Shown here piece by piece: positions 1 to 9,400 of a stretch of DNA of 38,409 nt. Positions within the stretch are counted from its first letter, which is position 1. Each line of letters begins with the position of its first letter. The stretch comes from Paracoccaceae bacterium (lineage in GTDB: Bacteria; Pseudomonadota; Alphaproteobacteria; Rhodobacterales; Rhodobacteraceae). Position numbers and translations under genes: made by a program. The notes beneath the pieces are model-generated. The model made no database searches. It was not told the DNA's origin and worked only from the letters and a program-made list of their open reading frames with translations. The DNA lies in assembly GCA_015487165.1 (NCBI GenBank), contig WFQE01000034.1:1-38409 (forward strand). Reading direction: 5' to 3'.

Positions 1-326
1 ACGCGTCGATCGCGCGGGCCTTTCTGCTGTATCCCGACCCCTGGCCGAAAAAGCGCCATCACCGGCGCCGGTTCGTGAACCCGGAGTTTCTGGACCCGCT
101 GGCCCGCGTCATGCAGCCCGGCGCCATCCTGCGGGTGGCAACCGATATCGAGGATTACGTTCGCCAGACGCTGGAACAATTGATGCGCCACCCTAATTTC
201 GATTGGCTTGCCGAAGGCCCCGACGACTGGCGCCAACCCTGGGATGACTGGGAATCGACCCGCTATGAAAAAAAGGCCCTGCGCGAGGGGCGCAGACCGC
301 ATTACCTGACCTTCAGGCGCCTTTGA
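1..326 (+). CDS. trmB: tRNA (guanine-N7-)-methyltransferase TrmB, C-terminal part
   Basis: The window opens inside this gene; the frame is open from base 3 to the TGA at 324-326, and the N-terminal half, including most of the SAM-binding fold, lies outside. TrmB makes m7G46 in the variable loop of tRNAs, using S-adenosylmethionine. What is visible is characteristic: FLLYPDPWPKKRHHRRRF, containing the family signature PDPWPKKRHxKRR, then LRVATD (the late Rossmann strand) and a C-terminal stretch with TRYEKKALREGR, matching the family's usual TxYExKA.xxG ending. The last 14 bases overlap the end of the convergent tetR-family gene, so the two transcripts must share sequence at their 3' ends. No terminator was seen between them. 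Confidence 0.93.
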   Translation, partial: ASIARAFLLYPDPWPKKRHHRRRFVNPEFLDPLARVMQPGAILRVATDIEDYVRQTLEQLMRHPNFDWLAEGPDDWRQPWDDWESTRYEKKALREGRRPHYLTFRRL

Positions 327-966
327 CGGCAGGGGCAAGATCCGGTTCGGGTGCCAGAAGTCGCCGAAACAGGTCGAATGCCTTGGCATTCAGTTCGGCC
401 CGCTCATCGGGGGAAAGCTCGTCCCAGTGTTCCAGAAACCAGCGGTCGATCGACATTCCGGTTGTCATCAGCAGGTCGATCAGAAAACTTTCGGGCAGGT
501 CACACCGCAGCAGTCCAAGTTCCTGCCCCCGCCTGATCAGCCCAGTCAGCCATTTGACCGACAGGTCCATCACCCCCGACGTCAGTTCGCGCTCCAAGGG
601 GTTTTCGTGGCAGCGATAGAACATCCGGCCGACCAGAACCAGCTGTGGTGACTGGTTGGCCATGTCAGACATCTCGGCGGCCATCCTGTCGATCATGGGC
701 CAGAAGTTTTCTTGCGTGAGCTGAGCAAAGTCGAATGACGCTTGTGCCGCAAGAAACGGGCCAAGTGCATCGTCAAGGATCTGCGCAAACAGGTCCCGCT
801 TGTTTCTGAAGTAGTGGTAAAAGGATGACTTGCTCATCCCCACCGAGGCGATGATCCGGTTCAGCGATGCCCCCTTGAACCCGTGGGCCGCAAATTCCTG
901 CGCCGCAACGCGAAAGATGCGTCTGCGCCTGTCCTGCGGCAGTTTGCTGGAAGGGTGGTTTTCCAT
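313..966 (-). CDS. TetR-family transcriptional regulator
   Basis: 217 residues, a normal length for TetR. The N-terminal DNA-binding domain covers about residues 12-58, with the helix-turn-helix in LNRIIASVGMSKSSFYHYF, where GMSKSSFYHYF is the typical recognition helix and following turn. The remaining alpha-helical part would be the ligand-binding and dimerisation domain; its ligand cannot be read from sequence. The gene is divergent from the five-gene LolA/FtsX/ATPase/barrel operon starting at 1101, and an 18-bp perfect palindrome lies between them at 1004-1021, so it most likely represses that operon and perhaps itself. The ATG at 966 gives a protein starting MENHPSSKLPQDRRRR, as expected for the family. 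The 3' end overlaps trmB by 14 bp. Confidence 0.92.
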   Translation of the reverse strand: MENHPSSKLPQDRRRRIFRVAAQEFAAHGFKGASLNRIIASVGMSKSSFYHYFRNKRDLFAQILDDALGPFLAAQASFDFAQLTQENFWPMIDRMAAEMSDMANQSPQLVLVGRMFYRCHENPLERELTSGVMDLSVKWLTGLIRRGQELGLLRCDLPESFLIDLLMTTGMSIDRWFLEHWDELSPDERAELNAKAFDLFRRLLAPEPDLAPAVKGA

Positions 967-970
967 GTTC

Positions 971-999
971 TTGACAGGGCTCTGGTGGGCGACTACCTA
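971..999 (+). promoter_or_regulatory. Candidate promoter of the LolA/FtsX operon
   Basis: A perfect -35 TTGACA at 971-976 is followed after 17 bases by the weak -10 candidate TACCTA at 994-999. The predicted start near 1006 falls inside the palindrome at 1004-1021, so a repressor bound there would block initiation. The -10 match is poor, so the promoter may need other factors. Confidence 0.45.
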
Positions 1000-1003
1000 T
1001 TGT

Positions 1004-1021
1004 TTGGACCGGCCGGTCCAA
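1004..1021. promoter_or_regulatory. 18-bp perfect palindrome, probable TetR-family operator
   Basis: TTGGACCGGCCGGTCCAA is self-complementary over all 18 bases. It lies between the divergent TetR-type gene (start 966) and the operon start (1101) and overlaps the predicted transcription start of the latter. Length and symmetry suit a dimer of the TetR type. Assignment to the neighbouring regulator is inference from position. Confidence 0.7.
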
Positions 1022-1100
1022 TGCTGCTTGACTATTATGCCGACCTTCCCCCGTTGGCAAGCCCGACCCGCAAATTCAGGTTCTTCAAAGAGGAAATGAA

Positions 1101-1874
1101 ATGCCCCGCCATTCAAGAAAGACAACCCTTTCGCTGATAACCGCAATGCTTGCATGGGTGTTGCTGGCCGGCGGTGCGACGGCAGGGCAGGACGCGCGGT
1201 CGATCCTGAAAAAGGCCTATGACAACTGGCGCGCCGACAGCTCTTTTGCCGTGGTCGAGATGACCGTCAAGCGCAAGAACGGTATTCGCAAGATGACCAT
1301 GAAAAGCTGGACCAAGGGAACCGACAAGGCCCTTGTCCGCTTTGTCGAACCGGCCCGCGACGCAGGCAACGCCACGCTTCAGGTCGGCAATTCGACCTAT
1401 GTCTTCAACCCCAAGCTCAACCAGGTGATCAAGCTGCCGGCCAGTGCCATGTCGCAATCATGGATGGGGTCGGATTTTTCCTATAACGACCTTGCGCGTT
1501 CGCAGCGTGTGCTTGACGACTATACGCACAAGCTGATCGGCACAAAGGTCGTCAAAGGCAAGAAACTGTATGTGATCGAGTCGATCCCCAAGAAGGGCCG
1601 CCCCATTGTCTGGGGCAAGCAGATCATCACCGTTCGGGCCGATGGCGTGCTGTATTCGGTGGAATATTACGACCAGCTGGGCAAGCGGGTGCGGGTGATG
1701 ACAGCCGACAAGATCGGCAGGATCGGCGGGCGCCTTTATCCGATCGTGATGACGATGCGGCGCGACGACAAGCCGGGGCAATACACACGCATCAGGACGA
1801 TCTCGGCCCAATTCAACATCCCGATCCCGGCCTATGTGTTCACGCGCTCCAACCTGCGCAACCCGAGGGATTGA
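1101..1874 (+). CDS. LolA-like outer-membrane lipoprotein-sorting protein
   Basis: 257 residues with a signal peptide (basic MPRHSRK, a hydrophobic core to about residue 25, likely cleavage after the ATA near residue 28). The mature part belongs to the COG2834 / LolA-like family: predicted beta-rich half-barrel, with the family stretch SWMGSDFSYNDL near residue 117. LolA-type proteins carry acylated cargo across the periplasm in a hydrophobic cavity. This one is larger than LolA and is not next to the housekeeping lolA locus; it heads an operon with two FtsX-type permeases, an ATPase and an outer-membrane barrel, so it is probably the dedicated periplasmic carrier of that system. Start chosen at the ATG preceded by GAGGAAATGAA. 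Cargo is unknown. Confidence 0.85.
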   Translation: MPRHSRKTTLSLITAMLAWVLLAGGATAGQDARSILKKAYDNWRADSSFAVVEMTVKRKNGIRKMTMKSWTKGTDKALVRFVEPARDAGNATLQVGNSTYVFNPKLNQVIKLPASAMSQSWMGSDFSYNDLARSQRVLDDYTHKLIGTKVVKGKKLYVIESIPKKGRPIVWGKQIITVRADGVLYSVEYYDQLGKRVRVMTADKIGRIGGRLYPIVMTMRRDDKPGQYTRIRTISAQFNIPIPAYVFTRSNLRNPRD

Positions 1875-1877
1875 GCG

Positions 1878-3095
1878 ATGATTGCCTCGCTGGCATGGCG
1901 CAATATCTGGCGGCAGCCGACGCGAACCGCGCTCAGCCTGATTGGCATGGCCTTTGCGGCAATGCTGCTGGTGTTCATGTTGTCGTTCCAGTTCGGATCT
2001 TACGATTCGATGAAGGAAAACATGCTGCGCATCAATGACGGTTTCGGCCAGATTCAGCCGCCGGGCTACAAGGCAGACCCGGAAATCACCAAGGTTATCC
2101 ACGACCCGGACGGGTTGATAAGAGAGCTTGAATCCATCCCGCAAATCACCACGGCCAGTGCGCGTGCGAATGGTTTTGTCCTGCTCGCCAATGGCGAGCG
2201 CAGCTTTGCCGCAGCCGTGGCCGGTGTTGACCCCGCCAAGGAAAACCGCATCACCCGCATCCCCAGCCTGATCAAGCAGGGCCGGGCATTGCGGTCGGGT
2301 GATTCCGCCGCCATCGTGCTGGGCGATGCACTGGCGCGCAATCTGCGGCTGAAGGTGGGCGATCAGGTCACGCTTCTGGGCTCGGGGATGGATGGATCCG
2401 TGGCCGCGGATGTGCTGAAGGTCATAGGCATATTCCGCACCGGTGTGCCGGAAATCGACCGGCAGATCGCCCATATGCCGCTTGACCGTTTTCGCGAAAC
2501 CTTTGTGATGGATGGTGCCGTCAACGAGGTCGCAATCATCGGCCGCACGCTGGGTGACATCCTGAAAATCGAACCCCGCCTGCGCAAGATTGCTGCCCGC
2601 CATGACGCGGTTTACCTGAACTGGGGCGAATTGCAGCCAGCGATCAAACAGGCGATCCGGCTGGACATGACCACGGCGGCGTTGATGTATGCGACGCTGG
2701 TGATCGTCGTGGTCTTTATCATCCTGAACACGCTTTACATGTCAGTGCTGGAGCGCACCCGCGAATTCGGCGTGCTGCTGGCGGTCGGCATGAAGCCGGG
2801 CCAGATCGGGCGCATGGTGTGGATGGAGATCATCTTTCTGTCGCTGGTCGGTGTCGGCATCGGCATCGCACTGGGCATGGCGCTGGCCTGGTATTTCGGG
2901 CAGGTCGGCATCACCTTTGAAGGGATGGAGCAGATCTTTTCGCAATGGGGCCTGCCGTCGCGCATCTATCCGCGCATGACGCCATTCCGTGTGTTGGCCG
3001 GCCCAACGGCCATTCTTGTGCTGATTGCGCTGGCAGGGGTGATTCCCTATCGTCGCGTGCTTGGGCTGGAACCGGTCGAGGCGATGAACGCATGA
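1878..3095 (+). CDS. ABC transporter permease, FtsX/MacB/LolC type (first)
   Basis: 405 residues with the LolC/MacB layout: a membrane helix near residues 15-40, a periplasmic domain of about 220 residues, then three helices near 266-290, 312-340 and 372-392. The conserved cytoplasmic coupling stretch SVLERTREFGVLLAVGMKP and the terminal EPVEAMNA are typical of FtsX-domain permeases. Such permeases do not transport in the usual way; they extract a substrate from the inner membrane or transmit force to periplasmic partners. It begins three bases after the LolA-like gene and its stop overlaps the next start (ATGA at 3092-3095), so it is translationally coupled to the second permease and probably forms a heterodimer with it, as LolC does with LolE. 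Confidence 0.9.
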   Translation: MIASLAWRNIWRQPTRTALSLIGMAFAAMLLVFMLSFQFGSYDSMKENMLRINDGFGQIQPPGYKADPEITKVIHDPDGLIRELESIPQITTASARANGFVLLANGERSFAAAVAGVDPAKENRITRIPSLIKQGRALRSGDSAAIVLGDALARNLRLKVGDQVTLLGSGMDGSVAADVLKVIGIFRTGVPEIDRQIAHMPLDRFRETFVMDGAVNEVAIIGRTLGDILKIEPRLRKIAARHDAVYLNWGELQPAIKQAIRLDMTTAALMYATLVIVVVFIILNTLYMSVLERTREFGVLLAVGMKPGQIGRMVWMEIIFLSLVGVGIGIALGMALAWYFGQVGITFEGMEQIFSQWGLPSRIYPRMTPFRVLAGPTAILVLIALAGVIPYRRVLGLEPVEAMNA

Positions 3096-4321
3096 TGAAC
3101 ACGATCCGCATATTCGCCCCGCTGGCCTGGCGCAACCTGTGGCGCAACCCACGCCGCACGCTGATCACGCTGATCGTTGTGTCGGTGGGGCTTTGGTCGG
3201 TTCTGGCATTCAATTCCTTCCTCAACGCCTGGACGCAGGCCAGCAAGGACACGACACTGCAACTGTTGCTGGGGCAGGGGCAGATTCATGCGGCGGGCTA
3301 TATGGATGATCCGGGGGTCGAGACATTGATGCCGCCGCCGTCGGACGGGTTGCTGAAGGCGCTGGGCGACAAGCGGATCAGTGCCTGGGCCTCGCGCCTT
3401 GTGGTGCCGTCGGTTGTGCAAAGCGAATACAAGACCCTGCCGGTCATGATCGTCGGCGTTGACCCCAAGGCCGAAAGGCGGGTTTCGTCGATCCCTGGAA
3501 AGGTAGTCGAGGGGCGTTACCTGAACGGCCCTGGCGATGACGGCGTGGTGATCGGCAAGCATCTGGCCGAGCGGCTGAAAACAGGGCTTGGGCGGCGCGT
3601 GATCCTGATGTCTCAGGGCGCCGACGGCCTGCTGGCCGAGCAGAGCTTTGACGTGGTCGGCCTGTATGACGTCGATCAGCAGACCGAGGATTATTATGTC
3701 TTTACCGGGCGCGCTGCCGGGCAGAAATTCCTGCGCCTGAAGGACGAGATCGCCGAGATCGTGTTCACGATCCCCAACGATCAGGATCTTGCGCCGGTGA
3801 TACGGGCGCTGAAAGACGCCGCGCCGGATATGGATGTGCGGTCGTGGAAACAGTTGTCGCCGTTTCTGGCGGCAACCAATTCCTTCATGTCGGGGTTCAT
3901 CTATATCTGGCTGTCGGTGGTGTTCACGCTGATGGCCATCGGCATCGTCAACACCCAGCTCATGGCAGTGTTCGAGCGCACCCATGAATTCGGCCTGTTG
4001 CAGGCGCTGGGCATGAAGCCCCGCCTTGTGCTGATCATGGTGACGATGGAATCCACCCTGCTGATCGGGTTGGGCGTGCTGATCGGCATGGCCATGGCGG
4101 CGGCCTCGATCTGGGCGACCGGCGACGGCATAGACCTGTCGGGTTTTGCGCGCGGGCTTGAGCTGGTGCAGGGGGGGCAGGTTCTTTACCCGAAATTCGA
4201 TGCGGGCAGCTTTGTGCTGTTCTCACTGGTGATCTGGATACTCGGAATCGTGGTGGCGCTGTGGCCGGCGCGGCGGGCATCAAGGTGCAGCCCTGTCGAA
4301 GCCATGCGCATGGCCACATAG
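3092..4321 (+). CDS. ABC transporter permease, FtsX/MacB/LolE type (second)
   Basis: 409 residues, same architecture as its upstream neighbour: WRNLWRNPRRT at the N-terminal elbow helix, a first membrane helix, a large periplasmic domain, then three helices, with AVFERTHEFGLLQALGMKP as the coupling motif and PVEAMRMAT at the end. An open frame extends 49 codons further upstream, but that would lie inside the first permease gene; the ATG overlapping its stop (ATGA) is the natural start and places the conserved elbow helix at the correct distance. The two permeases are clearly related but diverged, consistent with an asymmetric LolCE-like pair served by one ATPase. Confidence 0.9.
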   Translation: MMNTIRIFAPLAWRNLWRNPRRTLITLIVVSVGLWSVLAFNSFLNAWTQASKDTTLQLLLGQGQIHAAGYMDDPGVETLMPPPSDGLLKALGDKRISAWASRLVVPSVVQSEYKTLPVMIVGVDPKAERRVSSIPGKVVEGRYLNGPGDDGVVIGKHLAERLKTGLGRRVILMSQGADGLLAEQSFDVVGLYDVDQQTEDYYVFTGRAAGQKFLRLKDEIAEIVFTIPNDQDLAPVIRALKDAAPDMDVRSWKQLSPFLAATNSFMSGFIYIWLSVVFTLMAIGIVNTQLMAVFERTHEFGLLQALGMKPRLVLIMVTMESTLLIGLGVLIGMAMAAASIWATGDGIDLSGFARGLELVQGGQVLYPKFDAGSFVLFSLVIWILGIVVALWPARRASRCSPVEAMRMAT

Positions 4322-4334
4322 AAAGGACGCAAGA

Positions 4335-5027
4335 ATGACGGATGCGATCGTAAGCTGCCGGGGCGTCAGCAAGATATTCGGAAGCGGGGAACTTGCCGTC
4401 CATGCCCTGCGCGAGGTCGATCTTGACATACTGTCGGGCGATTTCGCCACCCTTGCGGGGCCAAGCGGTTCGGGCAAGACGACGCTGCTGAACATGATCG
4501 GCGCGCTCGACACCCCGAGCAGCGGCCATGTGGTGATCGACGGGCAGGATCTGGGCAGCCTGAGCAAGGCGCAGCTGTCGGATCTGCGCCTGAACAAGGT
4601 CGGCTTTGTCTTTCAGGCCTATAACCTGATCCCGGTTCTGTCGGCGCGCGAGAACATCGAATTCGTGCTGGAACTTCACGGTCTGGAGCGCGACGAGCGC
4701 CGACAGCGCGCAACCGACATTCTGCGCGAGGTCGGCCTTGAAGGCATGGAAGATCGCCGCCCCGCCCAGCTATCGGGCGGGCAGCAGCAGCGCGTTGCCG
4801 TGGCTCGTGCATTGGTTTCGCGGCCGCGGATCGTGCTGGCCGATGAACCCACCGCCAACCTCGATTCGAAGACGACCGAGGAACTGGTGCGGCTGATGTA
4901 TCGTCTGAACCGCGAGATGGGCACGACATTTGTCATCGGCACCCACGACCCGCGGGTGATGGAGCACAGCAAACGCCATATCGAGCTGCTGGATGGAAGG
5001 ATCGCAAGCGATGAAAGGACCGGCTGA
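4335..5027 (+). CDS. ABC transporter ATP-binding protein, LolD/MacB type
   Basis: 230 residues, a stand-alone nucleotide-binding domain. Walker A is GPSGSGKTT, the Q-loop lies in FVFQAYNLIPVLSARENIE, the signature is LSGGQQQRVAVARAL, Walker B is RIVLADEPTANLD with the catalytic Glu, and the switch His is in GTHDP. The YNLIP..SARENIE segment and the short length are characteristic of the LolD/MacB/FtsE branch, which works with FtsX-type permeases. SD AAAGGA lies about 8 bases before the ATG, 13 bases after the second permease. The downstream barrel gene starts inside its last codons. It should power the two permeases by mechanotransmission. Highly confident as to family; substrate unknown. Confidence 0.95.
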   Translation: MTDAIVSCRGVSKIFGSGELAVHALREVDLDILSGDFATLAGPSGSGKTTLLNMIGALDTPSSGHVVIDGQDLGSLSKAQLSDLRLNKVGFVFQAYNLIPVLSARENIEFVLELHGLERDERRQRATDILREVGLEGMEDRRPAQLSGGQQQRVAVARALVSRPRIVLADEPTANLDSKTTEELVRLMYRLNREMGTTFVIGTHDPRVMEHSKRHIELLDGRIASDERTG

Positions 5028-6261
5028 TATACTGGTCGCAGCCATTGCGCTGACGTTGGCTGCGGCCGTTTTGGCCGCACCAGCCGCAGCAGACGGGTTG
5101 CGATTGCGCACCGAGCTTGGCGGCAACGGCGCCTGGGCTGCCCCGACAAGTCTGGATACCACGCTGGGATATGCCACGCGCCAGACAACGACCGCCAATA
5201 TGCGCCTGATGTATGAAAAGCAGGTCGGCGATTTCCGGTTTCAACTGCACGCCAACATCAATGGCGCGCAGGGTGGTGATGTCGGCTATCTTGCGGCGGT
5301 CAGCCCGTTCTTGCCAACGCAGCCCCCTTCGACCTTGTTCGACATGGAACAGACCTGGCTTTCAGGCGGAAACCGGCTGCTGACCGGCAGGGTCGAACGG
5401 CTGTCGGTGACCTACACCACACCCAATCTGGTGCTCAAGCTGGGGAGGCAGGCAATCACCTGGGGCAGTGGCATGGTGTTTCATCCCACCGATATCGTCG
5501 CCCCCTTTGCGCCGAACGCCATCGACAAAAGCTATAAGCCCGGCGCGGACATGGTTTATGCCCAGTATCTTTTTGACAATGGCGCCGATCTGCAGGCCAT
5601 CGCCGTGCCTCGGGGGCTGAGCGTTGGCGGGCCTGTTGCCTTTTCCAATTCGACCTATGCGCTGCGCGGCAAGATGAGTGCGGGGTCGCTTGACCTTGCG
5701 GCCATGTTCGCCCGCGATCGGGGCGACAGCGTGGCCGGAGCCGGGCTTTCGGGTGCGCTGGGGGGGGCAAGCTGGAACACTGAATATGTGTTGTGGAAGC
5801 TTGCGAATGGCGCGACCTACCCATCATGGGTTGCCAATATCTCGAATTTCAGCACGCTGACGGGGCGAAATATCTCGTGGTTTGCCGAGGTTTATCACAA
5901 CGGTTTTGGCGTCAACTCTGGCGTGCCCTATGCCGGCCTTCCGACCGATCTGGTCAAGCGGATGTCCACGGGGCAGGTTTTTGTTGCGGGCCGCGATTTT
6001 CTGGCGCTGGGCGGCCGGATCGAGCTGAACCCGGATATGAGTGCCTCGACAACATCGCTGTTCAGCCTGAATGACGGCAGCGCCTTTTCCACGCTCTCGG
6101 TCAACTATTCGCTAAGCGACAACGCCAATGTCGTCTTGAGCTACAGCCAGCCCTTTGGCGCGCTGGGCACGGAATTCGGCGGACGTGAGACGGCGACCGG
6201 GTCGGGCGTGTACATGCGGTTGCCGAAAACCTTGTCCCTCAGTTTCGTGCGGTATTTCTAG
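5011..6261 (+). CDS. Predicted outer-membrane beta-barrel protein of the LolA/FtsX operon
   Basis: 416 residues. The N-terminus (MKGPADILVAAIALTLAAAV followed by LAAPAAADG) is a signal peptide with AxA-type cleavage. The mature part has many short amphipathic strands and ends LSLSFVRYF, a C-terminal aromatic beta-signal as read by the BAM complex. The stretch GRQAITWGSGMVFHPTDIV resembles the GRQ.iaWG.g...NPTD motif of DUF1302-type barrels, which often accompany LolA-like proteins and RND (MMPL) transporters; the link is by recollection of the motif, not by search. The start at 5011 is preferred to an in-frame ATG at 4993, because it puts the signal peptide at the N-terminus; it overlaps the ATPase stop by 17 bases. 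Likely the outer-membrane end of the system. Confidence 0.8.
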   Translation: MKGPADILVAAIALTLAAAVLAAPAAADGLRLRTELGGNGAWAAPTSLDTTLGYATRQTTTANMRLMYEKQVGDFRFQLHANINGAQGGDVGYLAAVSPFLPTQPPSTLFDMEQTWLSGGNRLLTGRVERLSVTYTTPNLVLKLGRQAITWGSGMVFHPTDIVAPFAPNAIDKSYKPGADMVYAQYLFDNGADLQAIAVPRGLSVGGPVAFSNSTYALRGKMSAGSLDLAAMFARDRGDSVAGAGLSGALGGASWNTEYVLWKLANGATYPSWVANISNFSTLTGRNISWFAEVYHNGFGVNSGVPYAGLPTDLVKRMSTGQVFVAGRDFLALGGRIELNPDMSASTTSLFSLNDGSAFSTLSVNYSLSDNANVVLSYSQPFGALGTEFGGRETATGSGVYMRLPKTLSLSFVRYF

Positions 6262-6289
6262 GGCTTGCTGCTCTTGATCGGGTGCGCAA

Positions 6290-6310
6290 TTACCCATGGT
6301 AAGGTTTTTT
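6290..6310 (+). terminator. Possible weak intrinsic terminator after the barrel gene
   Basis: TTACC-CAT-GGTAA forms a short 5-bp hairpin, followed by GG and six T residues at 6305-6310. The stem is AT-rich and weak, but it stands 28 bases after the stop of the last operon gene. Confidence 0.35.
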
Positions 6311-6416
6311 CGGGTCCCCTCTTTGTCAGGCAGATATTGGGTTTTGACCCCCAGGCGCAGACATCACATCGTAATACTTCCAACTTGATCTGACCGTCAC
6401 CTCATCGAACGGCACT

Positions 6417-6444
6417 GAGGTGGCGAGCGGCGGCCCGCCACCTC
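6417..6444. repeat. 9-bp inverted repeat between convergent genes
   Basis: GAGGTGGCG (6417-6425) and CGCCACCTC (6436-6444) are perfect complements around a 10-base loop, 20 bases beyond the stop of the sensor kinase gene. It could act as a terminator hairpin for the kinase transcript, but there is no T-run on either side. Confidence 0.5.
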
Positions 6445-6464
6445 GGAAGAGGCCGCCTGCATTC

Positions 6465-9400
6465 TCAACCGGTCCGCCTTTCATCGTCCTGCTCTTCCAT
6501 TTCCTTGGCCACCATGATCGGCAGTTCCACGAAGAACTCGGTTCCTTCGCCCTCCTGGCTAATGAAACTGATCTTTCCATGGTGCAGCTCGACGATCGAC
6601 TTGGCGATATTCAGCCCCAGACCGGTGCCGCCTTTTTGTCGCTGGTCCGAAGAATCGGCCTGGGTGAACCGCTCGAATATCCGCTCGCGCGCTTCCTCGG
6701 GGATGCCAGAGCCGTAATCCTTGACCGAGATCACTGCGGCATCATCTTTGCCGATGACCGACAGTTCGACCCGATCACCCTGTTTCGAGAATTTCGCGGC
6801 GTTCGACATCAGGTTATCTAGAACCTGCCTCAGGCGGCTTCGGTCACCCCTGATCATGACATCCTCGGCAAGGTGTTTGGCGACGAACCTGACACCAAAC
6901 TGTTCGCCATATCCGTGGTTTGCCTCGATCGCTTCTTTCACGAGGTCAGCCAGATGAAGCGGTTCCATTTTCAGTTCGATCTTGCCGGAACTCAGCTTGT
7001 CCAGATCCAGCAGATCGTTGACCAGCAGGACAAGACGATCGCAGTTCGTGTTGGCAAGAGAAACCAGTTTGGTCGCCTTGGCTGGGAGCTCACCCCCCGC
7101 CCCGGCCTCCATCAATCCCAAGGCCCCCTTGATCGAGGTCAGCGGCGTGCGCAACTCGTGGCTGACAGTCGAGATGAATTCCGACTTGGCCTTTTCCGCG
7201 ATCTTGCGTTCGGTAATGTCCCGATAGATGGCCAGAAAGCGGGGTTTGGCACCCTTTGGGCGGACGAGATGCAGATAGACTTCGATCGTGCGCTTGTTCC
7301 TGTCAACCAACTCATAGGAAAAGCTGCGTTCCGGGCCGCGAAGCAATGCCTCGCATCGCTTTTTCAAGGCAGCAAACTGCGTTTCCGAGATGAGCTGATC
7401 AACACTGTGGCCACGCCAGTTGGCGCCCATGGATTCGGCCCGCGCAGCAGCGGATTCGTTCAGATAAACGAAGTCATAGCTGTCGGGCCAGAACAGATAG
7501 ATCTCGTCCTGTATAAGGTCGAGCGACTGCGACAGCAGCTTGGCCTCGTCCTGCGCCGCCCTCTTGTCCGAGATGTCCTTGATCGTCGCCACAAAACGTG
7601 GAGGATGCCCCTCGGGTTGGATATACTGGAGGGTGATCTCGGCGGCGGTCCAGCTTCCGTCTTCTTTCTGGAAATCGCGCTCGAAAGTTGCCGTGGTCAT
7701 CTCTCCGCGCATCATCGGCGCCAGGATCGAACGACATTCCTCGTTCGTCAGACCATCTTTCAGATCGGTCGGGGTAAGATACAGGATCTCGTCCTCGGTC
7801 AATCCGTTGCGCCGCAGCGCGGCCTTGTTGGCATAGAAAAAGCGCTTGCTGTCAGGCCAGAACATGTAGACCTCGTGCTCGAGGTAATCGAGCGTGAATT
7901 CAAGCTCGTGAATCCGTTCTTCCGATCGTCTCTGCTCCGAGATGTCCTGGGCGATGGTGATGATGCGGGCTTCGTCAGTGCCTGGTTTGACAATATGCAG
8001 CGTCACTTCGACTGGGTGGCCGTTCGCGTCAACCAGTTCGTACTGGACATGGCTGGTCTTGCCGGTGAGCAAAGGCGCAATCATGGCGCGATAGTTGTCC
8101 TCGTCAAAGCCGCTGAGCGCTTCGAGCGGGGTTTTTGTCCGATATGTGGCATCCGACCAGCCGAACCGCTTTTTCGCTGCCTGGTTCTGATACACAAAGC
8201 GCAGGGAAACGGGGTCGATCATGGTCACCGAAACGGGCAGAAGGTCCAGCGTATTGTAGATTTCGGTCATCTGGCGCTCGGCCTCGACCTGGTCCGAGAT
8301 GTTCCGGATGACGGCGACAAAGCGCGGCTTCTCGTTTTCCGGGCGCACCAGCTGGATAACGATCGATGCGGTTCCAACCTGGCCATTGGGCCTGTGATGT
8401 TCGGTGACGTAGGATATGCTGTCGGTCTCGCCACTGGTGATCGGGCGGATGATCTCGCGAAACCGCTCTTCGGTCATCTCAACGGTGGTATCGACCGGGG
8501 TCAGCTTGCAGATCTCTTCCTCGGACAAGCCCATCTGACGCTGTGCCGCCCGGTTGACATAGAAAAATTGCAGCGTATCGGGGTCGAACATGTAGACCTC
8601 ATCCTCGATGAAATCAAAGGATGCCGCCAGCTGGCGCTGTATCTCGGCTTCCTTCACATCGGTGATGTCGGTGCGCAGCGAGACATATTTCTCGATCTTT
8701 CCGTCCCGGCCCAGAAACGGCATGATCGTGGCCTTGACCCAGTAATGGCTGCCATCCTTGCGCCGGTTCCGGATCTCGCCGGTCCACGCCTTGCCCTGTT
8801 TCAGGGTGTCCCACATGTCGCGATAGAATTCGGGGCTGTGGTGACCGGATTTCAACAGCGCGTGCGTCTGGCCGATCAGTTCGTCCCTTTCATAGCCGCT
8901 GATTTCGATGAACTTGTCGTTGACGTAGATGATGCGGCCCTCGGCATCTGCAACGCTGACGATCAGATGCTCGTCCAGTGCCCGCCTCTGGAAACCCAGC
9001 TCGGTTTCGTGAATGGTGCAGAGTTCGTTGGTTCTCTGTCGCAGCAGGGCATTCTTGCGCAGCGCATAGATCGCCAGAACCAGCAATCCCGCAATCGTGC
9101 CGGCCAGGGCGAACAGCCAGCCCCAATAGGCCTGGATCAGCCCGGCAAGCGTGATCTTTCCAAAGTCCTCATATGGCGGCACCCGCAGATGCTGCATCAA
9201 CAGGTGTACTGATTGTTCACCTGTCGGAAGCGTCCAGTGAAAATACCCACCTCGTTTGGCCATGGGCGACTCGGGCGCTATCTGCAGCAGGGCGCCGGCA
9301 ACATCACGGGCAAGAGCAGGGTCTGTGCCGGCCATTACGGCAAGTTTCCATTCCGGGTAGAGATCGGTGGAGTGGGCCAGGGGAAAGCCTTCCTTGGGAT

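Noticed and set aside
2945-3091. 49-codon upstream extension of the second permease
   Set aside because: Lies within the first permease gene; the ATGA overlap at 3092 is the natural start and keeps the conserved N-terminal helix.
6873-9212. Open frame of 779 codons on the plus strand
   Set aside because: Antisense to the PAS region of the sensor kinase; its repeats mirror the kinase's PAS repeats and it has no ribosome site or recognisable domain.
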